From the NCBI RefSeq assembly GCF_002078175.1, contig NZ_MWFK01000001.1, positions 5,146,001 through 5,210,000 of the forward strand: a DNA stretch of 64,000 bases. The letters are read 5' to 3'. The notes below the pieces were generated by a model, which saw only the letters and a program-made list of their open reading frames with translations, had not been told where the DNA came from and did not search any database. Below are positions 31,549 through 39,350 of the stretch, in pieces. The DNA comes from Streptomyces sp. M41(2017) (GTDB taxonomy: Bacteria; Actinomycetota; Actinomycetes; Streptomycetales; Streptomycetaceae). Position numbers and translations under genes: made by a program. Numbering within the stretch: the first letter of the stretch is position 1; each line of letters begins with the position of its first letter.

Positions 31549-32865
31549 ATGGCGGCGCGGAACGGTCGGACAGTGCGTGACCTGCGACGGGGCAACCGCA
31601 CCGCCGTACTGCAACGGTTGTATTTCGATGGGCCGATGAGCCGCTACGAGCTCGGTCCCGCGACCGGACTCAGCTCCGGATCCATCAGCAACGTCGTCGC
31701 CGAACTCGTCGCGGACGGACTCGTGGAGGAGGCCGGCAGCGTCGACTCCGACGGCGGGCGCCCCCGCACCCTGCTGCGCGTGGTCCCCGGCAGCGGCCAC
31801 ATGATCGGCGTCGACGTCGGCGAAACCCGGGTCCGCGTCGAGCTGTTCGACCTGACCCTCACCGAACTCGCCAGGGTGGAAAGGCCGTTGGAGCGGCACA
31901 GCATCGACCGCCCGCTCCGCAGCCAGGGTTACGACGTCGACGTGATCGTCGGCCACATCCGCGACGGCATCGCCGAGGTGCTCGCCGAGGCGGGCATCGC
32001 CCCGCACCAGCTCCTCGGGGTCGGCCTCGGCGTGCCCGGCATCGTCGCCCGCACCCCCGAGCGCGGCGCGGTCGTGCACGGCCAGACCATCGGCTGGGAC
32101 GCCGTCCCGCTGGAGTCCCTGCTCCGTTCCGCCTGCGAACTCCCCGACACCGTCCCGTACTTCGCGGACAACGGCGCCCGCACCCTCGGCCAGGCCGAGA
32201 TGTGGTTCGGCGCCGGACGCGGCGCGCGCAACGCGGTCGTCGTCCTCTTCGGCTCCGGCGTCGGCGCCTGCCTGGTCACCGACGAGGTGGAGAACGGCCG
32301 GTCCGTCGAATGGGGCCATCTGACGGTACGGGTCAGGGGACGCCGCTGCCGCTGCGGCTCCCTCGGCTGCCTGGAGGCGTACGCGGGAGCGGAGGCGCTG
32401 CTCGACCGCTGGCGCGAGGAGGGCGGACACCCCCCCGAGGGCACCGACGAGGAGACGGCGCTGACCGCGATGCTGGCCGCCGCCTACCCGCCCGAGGGCA
32501 CCGCCTCCGACCCCATCGCCCTCGCCGTCCTGGAGGAGACCGCCGAGTACCTCGGCGCCGGACTCTCCGACCTGATCAACCTCTTCCAGCCCGAGCGCAT
32601 CCTCATCGGCGGCTGGGCGGGCCTCCAGCTCGGCTCGCGCTTCCTGCCCGCCGTGCGCCGCTACGCGATCTCGTACTCCCTGCGCTATCCCGCCCAGCGG
32701 GTCACCGTGGACCTCGGCCGACTCGGCCCGGACGCGGTCACCGTGGGCGCCGCGATCCTGCCGCTCGCCGACTTCTTCGCGCGCGGCGGCCGGCGCGCGG
32801 AACCGGCGCCCACCGGTCCCTCGCCCGCCTGGCGCACGGCCCTGGAGGAGCGGGCGCCCCACTGA
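31549..32865 (+). CDS. ROK-family transcriptional regulator
   Basis: This is a 438-residue NagC/Mlc/XylR-type protein. Residues about 8-70 form a winged HTH (NRTAVLQRLYFDGPMSRYELGPATGLSSGSISNVVAELVADGLVEE). Residues about 82-410 form the ROK sugar-kinase-like fold with GVDVGETRVRVELFD and the zinc motif CRCGSLGCLEAYAG (about residue 266). The kinase catalytic residues are not expected to be active in this class. It is divergent from the beta-glucoside importer operon and likely represses it until the sugar is bound. The effector is inferred. Confidence 0.92.
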   Translation: MAARNGRTVRDLRRGNRTAVLQRLYFDGPMSRYELGPATGLSSGSISNVVAELVADGLVEEAGSVDSDGGRPRTLLRVVPGSGHMIGVDVGETRVRVELFDLTLTELARVERPLERHSIDRPLRSQGYDVDVIVGHIRDGIAEVLAEAGIAPHQLLGVGLGVPGIVARTPERGAVVHGQTIGWDAVPLESLLRSACELPDTVPYFADNGARTLGQAEMWFGAGRGARNAVVVLFGSGVGACLVTDEVENGRSVEWGHLTVRVRGRRCRCGSLGCLEAYAGAEALLDRWREEGGHPPEGTDEETALTAMLAAAYPPEGTASDPIALAVLEETAEYLGAGLSDLINLFQPERILIGGWAGLQLGSRFLPAVRRYAISYSLRYPAQRVTVDLGRLGPDAVTVGAAILPLADFFARGGRRAEPAPTGPSPAWRTALEERAPH

Positions 32866-33015
32866 CGTCCGTACGGGCGAGAACGCGAGGTCAGCGGGCG
32901 CGCGGGGGTTTCACCGGCGGGTGTCGAGGTACCCGGACGGCGTCCGGAGGTGGTCCGCCGACGATGTGCGGGCCGCCCCGGCACGCCCCGATCCGCCCCA
33001 CGAACGGAGTGCGCC

Positions 33016-33267
33016 GTGAGCGACGAGCTTCCGCAGGCCCCCGGTGAGACCCCTCACCCGGTACCGCGGGACATGCCCGACCAGCAGGCCCACGGGGGCG
33101 ACGACCCCTGGGACGTCGTCTCGGGGCAGGACGGGCCCGAGACCGGCGAGGACGAACCGGCGACGGACGTCCCCGACACCGACGAGGCGGGCACCGCCCG
33201 GCAGGGCGCTCCACGCTCGGACACCGCGCACCCCGAGCACCCGGGGCCGGAGGAGTCCCCGGCCTGA
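33016..33267 (+). CDS. small acidic, disordered hypothetical protein
   Basis: This 83-residue protein is rich in Pro, Glu, Asp and Gly (MSDELPQAPGETPHPVPRDMPDQQAHGGDDPWDVVSGQDG), with no hydrophobic core, and is predicted to be unstructured. The GTG start has GGAG at 7 nt. Two strong hairpins follow. The function is unknown. It is called because of codon bias, start context and terminators. Confidence 0.55.
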   Translation: MSDELPQAPGETPHPVPRDMPDQQAHGGDDPWDVVSGQDGPETGEDEPATDVPDTDEAGTARQGAPRSDTAHPEHPGPEESPA

Positions 33268-33309
33268 GCGGCCGGGCTGAGTACCGCGGCCCGAGCGGCC
33301 GGAGGACGG

Positions 33310-33331
33310 GTGGCCGCCTGGAGGCGGCCAC
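33310..33331. terminator. hairpin, first of a pair after the small acidic gene
   Basis: GTGGCCGCC (33310-33318) and GGCGGCCAC (33323-33331) pair perfectly around TGGA, 43 bp past the stop. It may be a first terminator or a processing stem before the larger hairpin that follows. Confidence 0.5.
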
Positions 33332-33351
33332 GCGCGCGAGCCACCGCCAAC

Positions 33352-33394
33352 GCGACGGGGGGCCGCGGGAGTTGCTCCCGCGGCCCCCCGTCGC
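33352..33394. terminator. very strong bidirectional terminator (20-bp perfect stem, 3-nt loop)
   Basis: GCGACGGGGGGCCGCGGGAG (33352-33371) is the exact reverse complement of 33375-33394, with loop TTG. It lies between the convergent small acidic gene and an SDR gene and should stop transcripts from both sides. Confidence 0.8.
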
Positions 33395-33412
33395 GGACGA
33401 GGTCCGGGCGGC

Positions 33413-34372
33413 TCAGGCGAAGGCGTTCACCCCGGTCAGCTCCGCCGACAGGGCCCACAGCCGGGTGGCCTGCTCGGGGTCGGTGGCGTACGCCTTCACT
33501 CCGGTCCGGGAGTCGTCCTCCGGGGCCGGCTCGGCGATGTCGCAGTCCTCGCAGTACACCCCGCCGAGGCCCGCCAACTGCGGCGACGTCGCGGCCCAGA
33601 CCTGGGTGGCCGCGCCCTGCTCCGGCGTCTTGAACAGGTCGGGGTGCAGGAGGTCGCCGCTCTCGTCGATCCACCCGCGCTCGACCATCTCCTCCTTGGG
33701 CAGATGCCGCTGGAGGGGCGTGAGGATGCCGCCCGGGTGCAGGGCGAACGCCCGTACGCCCGAGTCCCGGCCGAGCCGGTCGAGCTCCACGGCGAACAGC
33801 ACGTTCGCCGTCTTCGCCTGCCCGTACGCCTCCCACTTGTCGTAACCGGTGCGCCAGTGCACGTCGTCCCAGCGGATGCCGGAGGCGTGGTGGCCGGTGG
33901 AGGAGACCGACACGACGCGCGCCCCGCCCGGTGCGATCGCCGGCCACAGCCGGTTGACCAGGGCGAAGTGGCCGAGGTGGTTGGTCGCGAACTGAGCCTC
34001 CCAGCCGGGGCCGACCCGCGTCTCGGGGCAGGCCATGATGCCCGCGCTGTCGATGACGATGTCGATGGTGCGTCCGGAGGCGAGGAACCGCTCGGCGAAG
34101 GCCCGCACGCTCTCCAGGTCACCGAGGTCCAGCTCGTCCGTCTCGACGCCGTCGATGCCCTCCAGGGCGTCGCGGGCGGCCTCAGGACGCCGCGCCGGGA
34201 CCACCACGTGGGCGCCCGCGCGGGCCAGTGCCCGGGTCGTCTCCAGGCCGATGCCCGAATAGCCGCCGGTGACGATCGCGAGCTTGCCGGAGAGGTCGAT
34301 CCCCTCCAGGACCTCGTCTGCGGTGCTCTTGGCGCCGAAACCCGAACCGATCTTGTGCTGTGCAGTGCTCAT
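33413..34372 (-). CDS. SDR family NAD(P)-dependent oxidoreductase (retinol-dehydrogenase/protochlorophyllide-reductase-like)
   Basis: This 319-residue SDR has the cofactor fold LAIVTGGYSGIGLETTRALARAGAHVVVPARR (about 28-60). It has DSAGIMACP in place of the NNAG motif, the serine strand VVSVSSTGHH, and a catalytic Y-x-x-x-K in AYGQAKTANVLFAVEL. The NLG-type helix NHLGHFALVNRLWP is typical of the RDH/WWOX-like subgroup. The arginine after the first fold suggests NADPH. The start ATG is preceded by a MerR-type promoter (34380-34410), indicating induction by a chemical signal. The substrate is unknown. Confidence 0.88.
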   Translation of the reverse strand: MSTAQHKIGSGFGAKSTADEVLEGIDLSGKLAIVTGGYSGIGLETTRALARAGAHVVVPARRPEAARDALEGIDGVETDELDLGDLESVRAFAERFLASGRTIDIVIDSAGIMACPETRVGPGWEAQFATNHLGHFALVNRLWPAIAPGGARVVSVSSTGHHASGIRWDDVHWRTGYDKWEAYGQAKTANVLFAVELDRLGRDSGVRAFALHPGGILTPLQRHLPKEEMVERGWIDESGDLLHPDLFKTPEQGAATQVWAATSPQLAGLGGVYCEDCDIAEPAPEDDSRTGVKAYATDPEQATRLWALSAELTGVNAFA

Positions 34373-34379
34373 GTCCTGA

Positions 34380-34410
34380 ACGCTACGAATTGGAGCGGAC
34401 TCCAAGTCAA
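34380..34410 (-). promoter_or_regulatory. MerR-type promoter with palindrome in a 19-bp spacer
   Basis: Read on the minus strand, a -35 TTGACT (34410-34405) and a -10 TAGCGT (34385-34380) are separated by 19 bp. The dyad TTGGAG-TCCG-CTCCAA (34405-34390) fills most of that spacer. An over-long spacer carrying the operator is the hallmark of MerR-activated promoters. No MerR gene lies within this window. Confidence 0.7.
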
Positions 34411-34468
34411 GCGGACACGGCGTCCGTGGCCCGCGGCCGCCGGCGAGGGGCGGGGAGGGCAAGGGAAA

Positions 34469-34503
34469 GGCCCCGACCGGACGGGGGAATCGCGGTCGGG
34501 GCC
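34469..34503 (-). terminator. hairpin downstream of the PHP gene
   Basis: GGCCCCGACCG (34469-34479) and CGGTCGGGGCC (34493-34503) pair perfectly around 13 nt. On the minus strand the stem is followed by CTTTCCCTTGCC. It sits about 190 bp past the PHP stop and upstream of the SDR promoter, insulating the two genes. Confidence 0.6.
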
Positions 34504-34689
34504 GTCTGTGGGTGGGCACGGATGGCGGTCGCCTCTCGGCGAAACGCTCCACAGGGCTTCAGCCGAACGATCGTCCCTGTGGGCAAAAGGTGAGGCCCGG
34601 GGACACAGTCCCATCCGCACCCACGAGTCGTTCAACGGGAAACTACCGGTCGGTGTTCCCCGGGGCGTCCGAACCGACGGTGACGTGCG

Positions 34690-35718
34690 TCACGCCCCGG
34701 CGGGCGTCCGGCGCGTCCTGGCCCAGGCGAGCAGATCGTCCACGCCCCAGGTGGTGATCACCCGCGCGGCGGGCACCCCGCACTCCTCGGCCCGCGCGCA
34801 GCCGTAGATCTGCCAGTCCAGTTGCCCCGGCGCGTGCGCGTCGGTGTCCAGCGAGAACAGGACGCCCGCCTCGACCGCGCGGCGCAGCAGCCGGCGCGGC
34901 GGGTCGAGGCGCTCGGGACGGCTGTTGATCTCGACGGCCGTGCCCGTCTCGGCGCACGCCGCGAAGACGGCGTCCGCGTCGAACGCCGACTCGGGCCGGC
35001 CGCGCTCGCCGATGAGGCGGCCGGTGCAGTGCCCGAGCACGTCCGAGAGCGGATTGCGTACGGCGGCGATCATCCGGCGGGTCATCGACGGACCGTCCAT
35101 GCGCAGTTTGGAGTGCACCGACACGACCACCACGTCGAGTCGTTCCAGCAGCTCCGGCTCCTGGTCGAGCGAGCCGTCGTCGAGGATGTCGCACTCGATG
35201 CCGGTCAGCAGCCGGAAGGGCGCCCAGCGCTCGTTCAGGTCCGCGACGACCGCCAGTTGTTCCCGCAGCCGCTCGGGGGACAGCCCGCGTGCCACGGTCA
35301 GCCGCGGCGAGTGGTCGGTGAGCACCGCCCAGTCGTGGCCGAGCCGGGCGGCGGCCCGCCCCATGTCCTCGATCGGACTGCCGCCGTCCGACCAGTCGGA
35401 GTGCAGATGGCAGTCCCCGCGCACCAGCTCCCGCAGAGCCGTACCGCCCTCGGTGAGCGGCCCTCCGACGTCCCGCTCCACCTTCTCCAGATAGCCGGGG
35501 ACCTCACCGGCCAGCGCCTCCCGGACCACCTGGGCGGTCTTCGGGCCGACGCCCTTGAGCTTCTCCAGCGAGCCGTTGCCCGCTCGCTCCCGCACCTCGT
35601 CCGCGGGGAGCGCCGCGAGGACCGCCTCCGCCGTGCGGAAGGCCCGTACGCGATAGGTGGGGGAGAGGCTCCGCTCCAGCAGGAACGCGATGCGGTCCAG
35701 GGCCTCCACGGGGTCCAT
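34690..35718 (-). CDS. PHP-domain protein with PolX-type helix-hairpin-helix N-terminus
   Basis: This is a 342-residue protein. Residues about 1-85 resemble the DNA-binding helix-hairpin-helix region of family X polymerases (YRVRAFRTAEAVLAAL; GSLEKLKGVGPKTAQVVREALAG). Residues about 100-340 are a PHP metallo-phosphoesterase with GDCHLHSDWSDGGSPIEDM, VLTDHSPR, LLTGIECDILDDGSLD, VVVSVHSKL and FSLDTDAH, so the metal ligands look intact. The polymerase nucleotidyltransferase domain of PolX is absent. It is probably a 3'-nuclease or phosphatase acting in DNA repair. ATG 35718 has GAGGAGG; the open frame upstream is not conserved in character. Confidence 0.87.
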   Translation of the reverse strand: MDPVEALDRIAFLLERSLSPTYRVRAFRTAEAVLAALPADEVRERAGNGSLEKLKGVGPKTAQVVREALAGEVPGYLEKVERDVGGPLTEGGTALRELVRGDCHLHSDWSDGGSPIEDMGRAAARLGHDWAVLTDHSPRLTVARGLSPERLREQLAVVADLNERWAPFRLLTGIECDILDDGSLDQEPELLERLDVVVVSVHSKLRMDGPSMTRRMIAAVRNPLSDVLGHCTGRLIGERGRPESAFDADAVFAACAETGTAVEINSRPERLDPPRRLLRRAVEAGVLFSLDTDAHAPGQLDWQIYGCARAEECGVPAARVITTWGVDDLLAWARTRRTPAGA

Positions 35719-35950
35719 CGCCACCTCCTCGCCGCGGTCGCGCAGGCCGCCGCCCGCTCCTCCCAGGGTTGCCCAGCCGTCCCCCGGCCGCACCACGGAA
35801 GCGGCGGGCCGGCCCGCGGACGGCAGCCGCAGCCGGCTCACCCGGCTGGGTGAACACCGGATTCCCGCAGCTCCGCGACCTTCCGGGCGCGAGGCGACCG
35901 CGGCTCCCGGGCGCCGCGCTGACCGGCGACAACCGCTTTACGATCTAGCC

Positions 35951-36187
35951 ATGACCGAAAGCTCGAGCCCTTACATCTCCCGCCCGCGGATCCTGGTGCT
36001 CGGGGTGCAGCCGGGCACGCCGCCGTTCCGGATCATGGAGATCGACGGCGAGATGGTCGGCGAGGCGAGGGCGATCACGGACGTCCTGGAGTACGCCGCC
36101 GCGTACGGCATCACCGTGCACGACCTCGACGACCCGGACGTGGTCCGCTGGGTGGGCGGCGACAAGCTCACCTGGGTGCCGCGCTGA
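35951..36187 (+). CDS. small conserved-looking protein, unknown function
   Basis: This 78-residue protein has an alpha/beta pattern (RPRILVLGVQPGTPPFRIMEIDGEMVGEARAITDVLEYAAAYGITVHDLDDPDVVRWVGGDKLTWVPR). TACGAT lies 6 nt before the ATG and no ribosome site is visible, so a leaderless mRNA is likely. I do not recognise the family. It is divergent from the PHP gene. Confidence 0.7.
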   Translation: MTESSSPYISRPRILVLGVQPGTPPFRIMEIDGEMVGEARAITDVLEYAAAYGITVHDLDDPDVVRWVGGDKLTWVPR

Positions 36188-36260
36188 CACCGGGTCCGTC
36201 GGGGCGGGAGGCGACCTCGCCGGTCAGGGAGCCGTCCGCGGACGAGTACGTTGGGCCGGC

Positions 36261-36857
36261 ATGCGGATCACGAAGTACACCCACGCTTGTGTACGGCTCG
36301 AACATGCTGGCCGCGTGCTGGTCATCGATCCCGGGACGTGGAGCGAGCCGGCCGCCTTGACCGGCGCGGACGCCGTGCTGGTGACGCACGAACACGCCGA
36401 TCACATCGACGTCCTCCGCCTGGCCGGGCTCGGCGTGCCGGTCTACGCCCCGGTCGAGGCGAACATCCCGCGGGTGGAGGTGATCGGGGTGTCCTCCGGC
36501 ATGGGATTCACCGCCGCCGGCTTCCGCGTACGGGCGGTCGGCGGTCGTCATGCGACCGTCTACGCGGGCCGGCCCGACTGTGCGAACCTCGGCTACATCA
36601 TCGATGAGGCGGTCTACCACCCCGGAGACTCGCTGCACGTACCGGATGAGCCGATCGAGACGCTCCTGGTCCCGGTCCACGGGTCGTGGATGAAGACGGC
36701 GGAAGCCATCGACTTCGTCAAGGCCGTCGAGCCCGGGCGGGCGTTCGGCCTGCATGACGCCCAGATCAACGATCGCGGCCTCAGCGGCGTCAACGGCTGG
36801 CTCGCCCAGGAGACGAACGGCTGCTACCGGTACCCGAGGCCCGGCGAATCGGCCTGA
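36261..36857 (+). CDS. MBL-fold metallo-hydrolase (UlaG-like)
   Basis: This 198-residue metallo-beta-lactamase-fold protein has MRITKYTHACVRLEHAGRVLVIDPG, the metal motif THEHADHID (about residue 62), GRHATVY and YHPGDSLHVP, a pattern typical of UlaG-like lactonase/phosphodiesterase proteins. There is no signal peptide. The ATG follows a TACGTT box, so a short or absent leader is possible. The substrate is unknown. It converges with the GH16 gene across about 200 bp in which I see no gene. Confidence 0.87.
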   Translation: MRITKYTHACVRLEHAGRVLVIDPGTWSEPAALTGADAVLVTHEHADHIDVLRLAGLGVPVYAPVEANIPRVEVIGVSSGMGFTAAGFRVRAVGGRHATVYAGRPDCANLGYIIDEAVYHPGDSLHVPDEPIETLLVPVHGSWMKTAEAIDFVKAVEPGRAFGLHDAQINDRGLSGVNGWLAQETNGCYRYPRPGESA

Positions 36858-37058
36858 GCCGTGCCGAGGACCGTGCCGAACTCCCCGTCCCCCTCCGCTT
36901 GGCCGGCGTCCGAGGTGATCGAGTGGGCCGTGAACTCCGTTGTGGCGGAAGCCGGTTCCGATCGCCGGGGAGTGGAAGGCTCGCCGACCTTCGCAGGTCA
37001 TGGGCGATGGCGGCGAGCGGGCGGCGCCGGTGACCCGCGCCGCCGCCCGAGCCGTTCG

Positions 37059-38306
37059 TCAGCCCACGGTCCACTTCTGGTTGGCTCCGCCGGAGCAGGT
37101 CCAGATCTGCAGCCGGGTGCTGTTGGCCGAGTTGTTCCCCGTGACGTCCAGGCACTTGTTGGCCGCGGGGTTCACGATGTCGTGCGCCGCGCTGACGGCC
37201 CACTTCTGGCCCGTGCCGCCCGTGCAGTCCCACAGCTGGATCGGTGTGCCGTCCGCCGTGCCGTTGTTGGTGACGTCCAGGCACTTGCCGAGGGCGCGGA
37301 TCGTGCCGTCGGAGCCGACCGTCCACTGCTGCGCGGCCGTCCCGTTGCAGTCGTAGAGCTGTACGGGCGTTCCGTTGGCCGTACCGGCCGCCGCGACGTC
37401 CACGCACTTGCCCGCGAGGCCCTTGATCGGGGCCGCGGTGCCGCTCGGGCTGTCGCTCGTCGTCACCTTCACCTCGTCGACGACGAGTTGCTGCGGGAAG
37501 GACGTGGAACCGTCCGGGTCGCCGGGCCAGTAGCCGCCCACCGCGAGGTTGAGGATCAGGAAGAACGGCTTGTTGAACACCCAGGTGTTGCCGCCGAGGT
37601 CGGCGGGCGTGCGTCGCTGGTAGACCGTGCCGTCCACCGACCAGGTGATCGAGTTCGGGGCCCAGTCCACCGCGAAGGTGTGGAAGGCGTCCGCGAAGGC
37701 CTGCCCGTTCGGCAGGGAGTAGCCCGCGCCGATACCGGCGGACCCGGAGTAGCCGGGGCCGTGGATCGTGCCGTGCACGGTCGACGGCTCGAAGCCGACG
37801 TTCTCCATCACGTCGATCTCACCGGAGTTCGGCCAGCCGACCTGCCCGATGTCGCTGCCCAGCATCCAGAACGCCGGCCACATGCCCTGCCCGCGCGGGA
37901 TCTTCATGCGCGCCTCGACATGGCCGTACGTCGAGCTGAACTTCCCGGAGGTGTTCAGCCGGGCCGAGGTGTACTGACATGTGCCGTACCAGCACTGGTA
38001 GTTGGACGGGCTCTCCTTGCGGGCCGTGATGACCAGGTGCCCCTGGCCGTCGAGCGCCGCGTTCTTGTTGCCCGACGTGTAGTACTGCCGCTCGTGGTTG
38101 TTGACGTTGTCGCCGGTCTCGATCTGCCACTTGGACGAGTCGACGGCCGAACCGGCGGCACCGTCGAAGGTGTCCTGGAACGTGACCGCGGCAGCGGCCG
38201 CCGCCGGACCCGCGTGGGCGGGAGCGGCGACGGCCGAGGCGGAGGCGACGAGCGCGGCGGACAGCGCGGCGAAGAGGCATCTGCGCAGCAGGCGTGGGGA
38301 GTCCAT
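37059..38306 (-). CDS. secreted GH16 endo-beta-glucanase (laminarinase-like) with C-terminal ricin-type CBM13
   Basis: This 415-residue exported enzyme starts with a signal peptide (about residues 1-32, ending APAHA). The GH16 catalytic domain (about 42-275) has the catalytic signature GEIDVMENVG with both Glu residues and the intervening Asp. The Met-containing ExDxME form is typical of laminarinases. Residues about 285-415 form a ricin-B/CBM13 trefoil with three QxW motifs (AQQWTV, GQKWAV, NQKWTV), which would bind polysaccharide. It likely hydrolyses beta-1,3- or mixed-linked glucans outside the cell to oligosaccharides for the ABC importer and GH1 enzyme encoded at 26.8-31.4 kb. It shares a 23-bp operator with them. 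Confidence 0.93.
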   Translation of the reverse strand: MDSPRLLRRCLFAALSAALVASASAVAAPAHAGPAAAAAAVTFQDTFDGAAGSAVDSSKWQIETGDNVNNHERQYYTSGNKNAALDGQGHLVITARKESPSNYQCWYGTCQYTSARLNTSGKFSSTYGHVEARMKIPRGQGMWPAFWMLGSDIGQVGWPNSGEIDVMENVGFEPSTVHGTIHGPGYSGSAGIGAGYSLPNGQAFADAFHTFAVDWAPNSITWSVDGTVYQRRTPADLGGNTWVFNKPFFLILNLAVGGYWPGDPDGSTSFPQQLVVDEVKVTTSDSPSGTAAPIKGLAGKCVDVAAAGTANGTPVQLYDCNGTAAQQWTVGSDGTIRALGKCLDVTNNGTADGTPIQLWDCTGGTGQKWAVSAAHDIVNPAANKCLDVTGNNSANSTRLQIWTCSGGANQKWTVG

Positions 38307-38375
38307 GACTCTCCCTTCCTACGGCTGCCCGCGGGGCGGGCGAGCCGACTGTGGTGGGGGGTGCATGCTTCGCCT

Positions 38376-38398
38376 CTTGATTTAAGAAGTGAGGTAAG
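38376..38398. promoter_or_regulatory. 23-bp candidate ROK operator, copy 2 (GH16 promoter)
   Basis: The element starts CTTGATTTAAG and ends GTGAGGTAAG. It is 19/23 identical to the element at 31454-31476 and lies 70 bp upstream of the GH16 start, in the same orientation relative to the gene. It probably overlaps the promoter. Confidence 0.75.
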
Positions 38399-38442
38399 GG
38401 AGTGTCAAGACTCTGGTCCGTACCATCACTTGGGGTGACGCG

Positions 38443-39096
38443 TCAGGCGCGAAGGCGCTTGCGGGGGTGCACCGCCCGGCCGAGCCGACGGCCCAGCAGC
38501 AGGTAACCGATCAGCGCTCCGCTGGTGTTGAGGATGACGTCGTCGATGTCGAAGGAGCGTCCGGTGATGAGGGCTCCCTGGACCAGTTCGACGAGCAGCA
38601 TGACGACCGCGGTCAGGAGGAGCACGCGCAGGATGCCCCTGGTCCGCGGGAAGATCACGGGCAGCAGCACTCCGAAGGGGATCCCCAGCAGGATGTTGCC
38701 GCCGATCTGCTTGACGGCGTCGCGCAGCTCCGGCTGGTCGAGATAGGCCTTCAGGGACCGTCCGGGGTGGAGGTTGTTGTGGATCAGAGCCGTGGACGCC
38801 GGTGAGGGCTCCAGCGTCAGATGGGCCAGCGCGACCGCGAAGGCGACCATCGCGACGAACCCGATCAGCATGGCCACGGCCCGCAGCGGCCAGGCCATCG
38901 TCTCGCGCTGGGGTGCCGGTTCAGGGGCCCTGCGGCCGAAGAAGGACCGCGACGTCCCGGCCTTGACCCGGTCGGCCTTCGAAGTGTCCCTGCCCCGCTC
39001 CGACTTCGACGTCCTGCTTCGGTCTGATCCGGACTTCGGTGCCGATTTCCGGCGACCTGCCTTCGCGACCCGTGTGCCCAACGCCGTGCGGACCAT
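38443..39096 (-). CDS. VanZ-like family membrane protein with basic N-terminal tail
   Basis: This 217-residue protein has a Lys/Arg/Ser-rich cytoplasmic tail at residues about 1-70 (KAGRRKSAPKSGSDRSRTSKSERGRDTSK). Four to five transmembrane helices follow with the VanZ-type block GGNILLGIPFGVLLPVIFPRTRGILRVLLLTAVVMLLVELVQGALITGRSFDIDDVILNTSGALIGYLL. ATG 39096 has GGGAGGG; the long upstream frame is not conserved in character. VanZ members are linked to glycopeptide tolerance or envelope functions, but no van genes are nearby. Confidence 0.82.
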   Translation of the reverse strand: MVRTALGTRVAKAGRRKSAPKSGSDRSRTSKSERGRDTSKADRVKAGTSRSFFGRRAPEPAPQRETMAWPLRAVAMLIGFVAMVAFAVALAHLTLEPSPASTALIHNNLHPGRSLKAYLDQPELRDAVKQIGGNILLGIPFGVLLPVIFPRTRGILRVLLLTAVVMLLVELVQGALITGRSFDIDDVILNTSGALIGYLLLGRRLGRAVHPRKRLRA

Positions 39097-39280
39097 GCGG
39101 CCCTCCCCTAATGTCACGCTGCCCTCTGGTGCAGCCCGCATACCCCCTAAAGGCCTGTCGATGCGCGCGTTCGGCGACCGGTCCTGAGGACGTTCGAGGC
39201 CTCCACCGCCCTCCGCGGAGAGGTGGACGGGACCTGCCGGGAACGCGCTCCGTGAGTGCGCACGAGAGGCTCGGACGACC

Positions 39281-39339
39281 CCGGAGACAGCGGCGGCGCC
39301 CGGTGCGACCACAAGGCCGCACCGGGCGCCGCTCTCCGG
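39281..39339 (-). terminator. long interrupted hairpin downstream of the DUF4230 gene
   Basis: Inner arms CGGCGCCCGGTGCG (39294-39307) and CGCACCGGGCGCCG (39318-39331) pair perfectly. Outer arms CCGGAGA (39281-39287) and TCTCCGG (39333-39339) extend the stem with an asymmetric bulge. It lies 12 bp past the stop and is a strong terminator candidate. Confidence 0.7.
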
Positions 39340-39350
39340 CCCTCCCGGGC

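Noticed and set aside
36858..37058. Possible small gene between the MBL protein and GH16
   Set aside because: The 200-bp gap shows no frame with convincing start context or non-biased composition.
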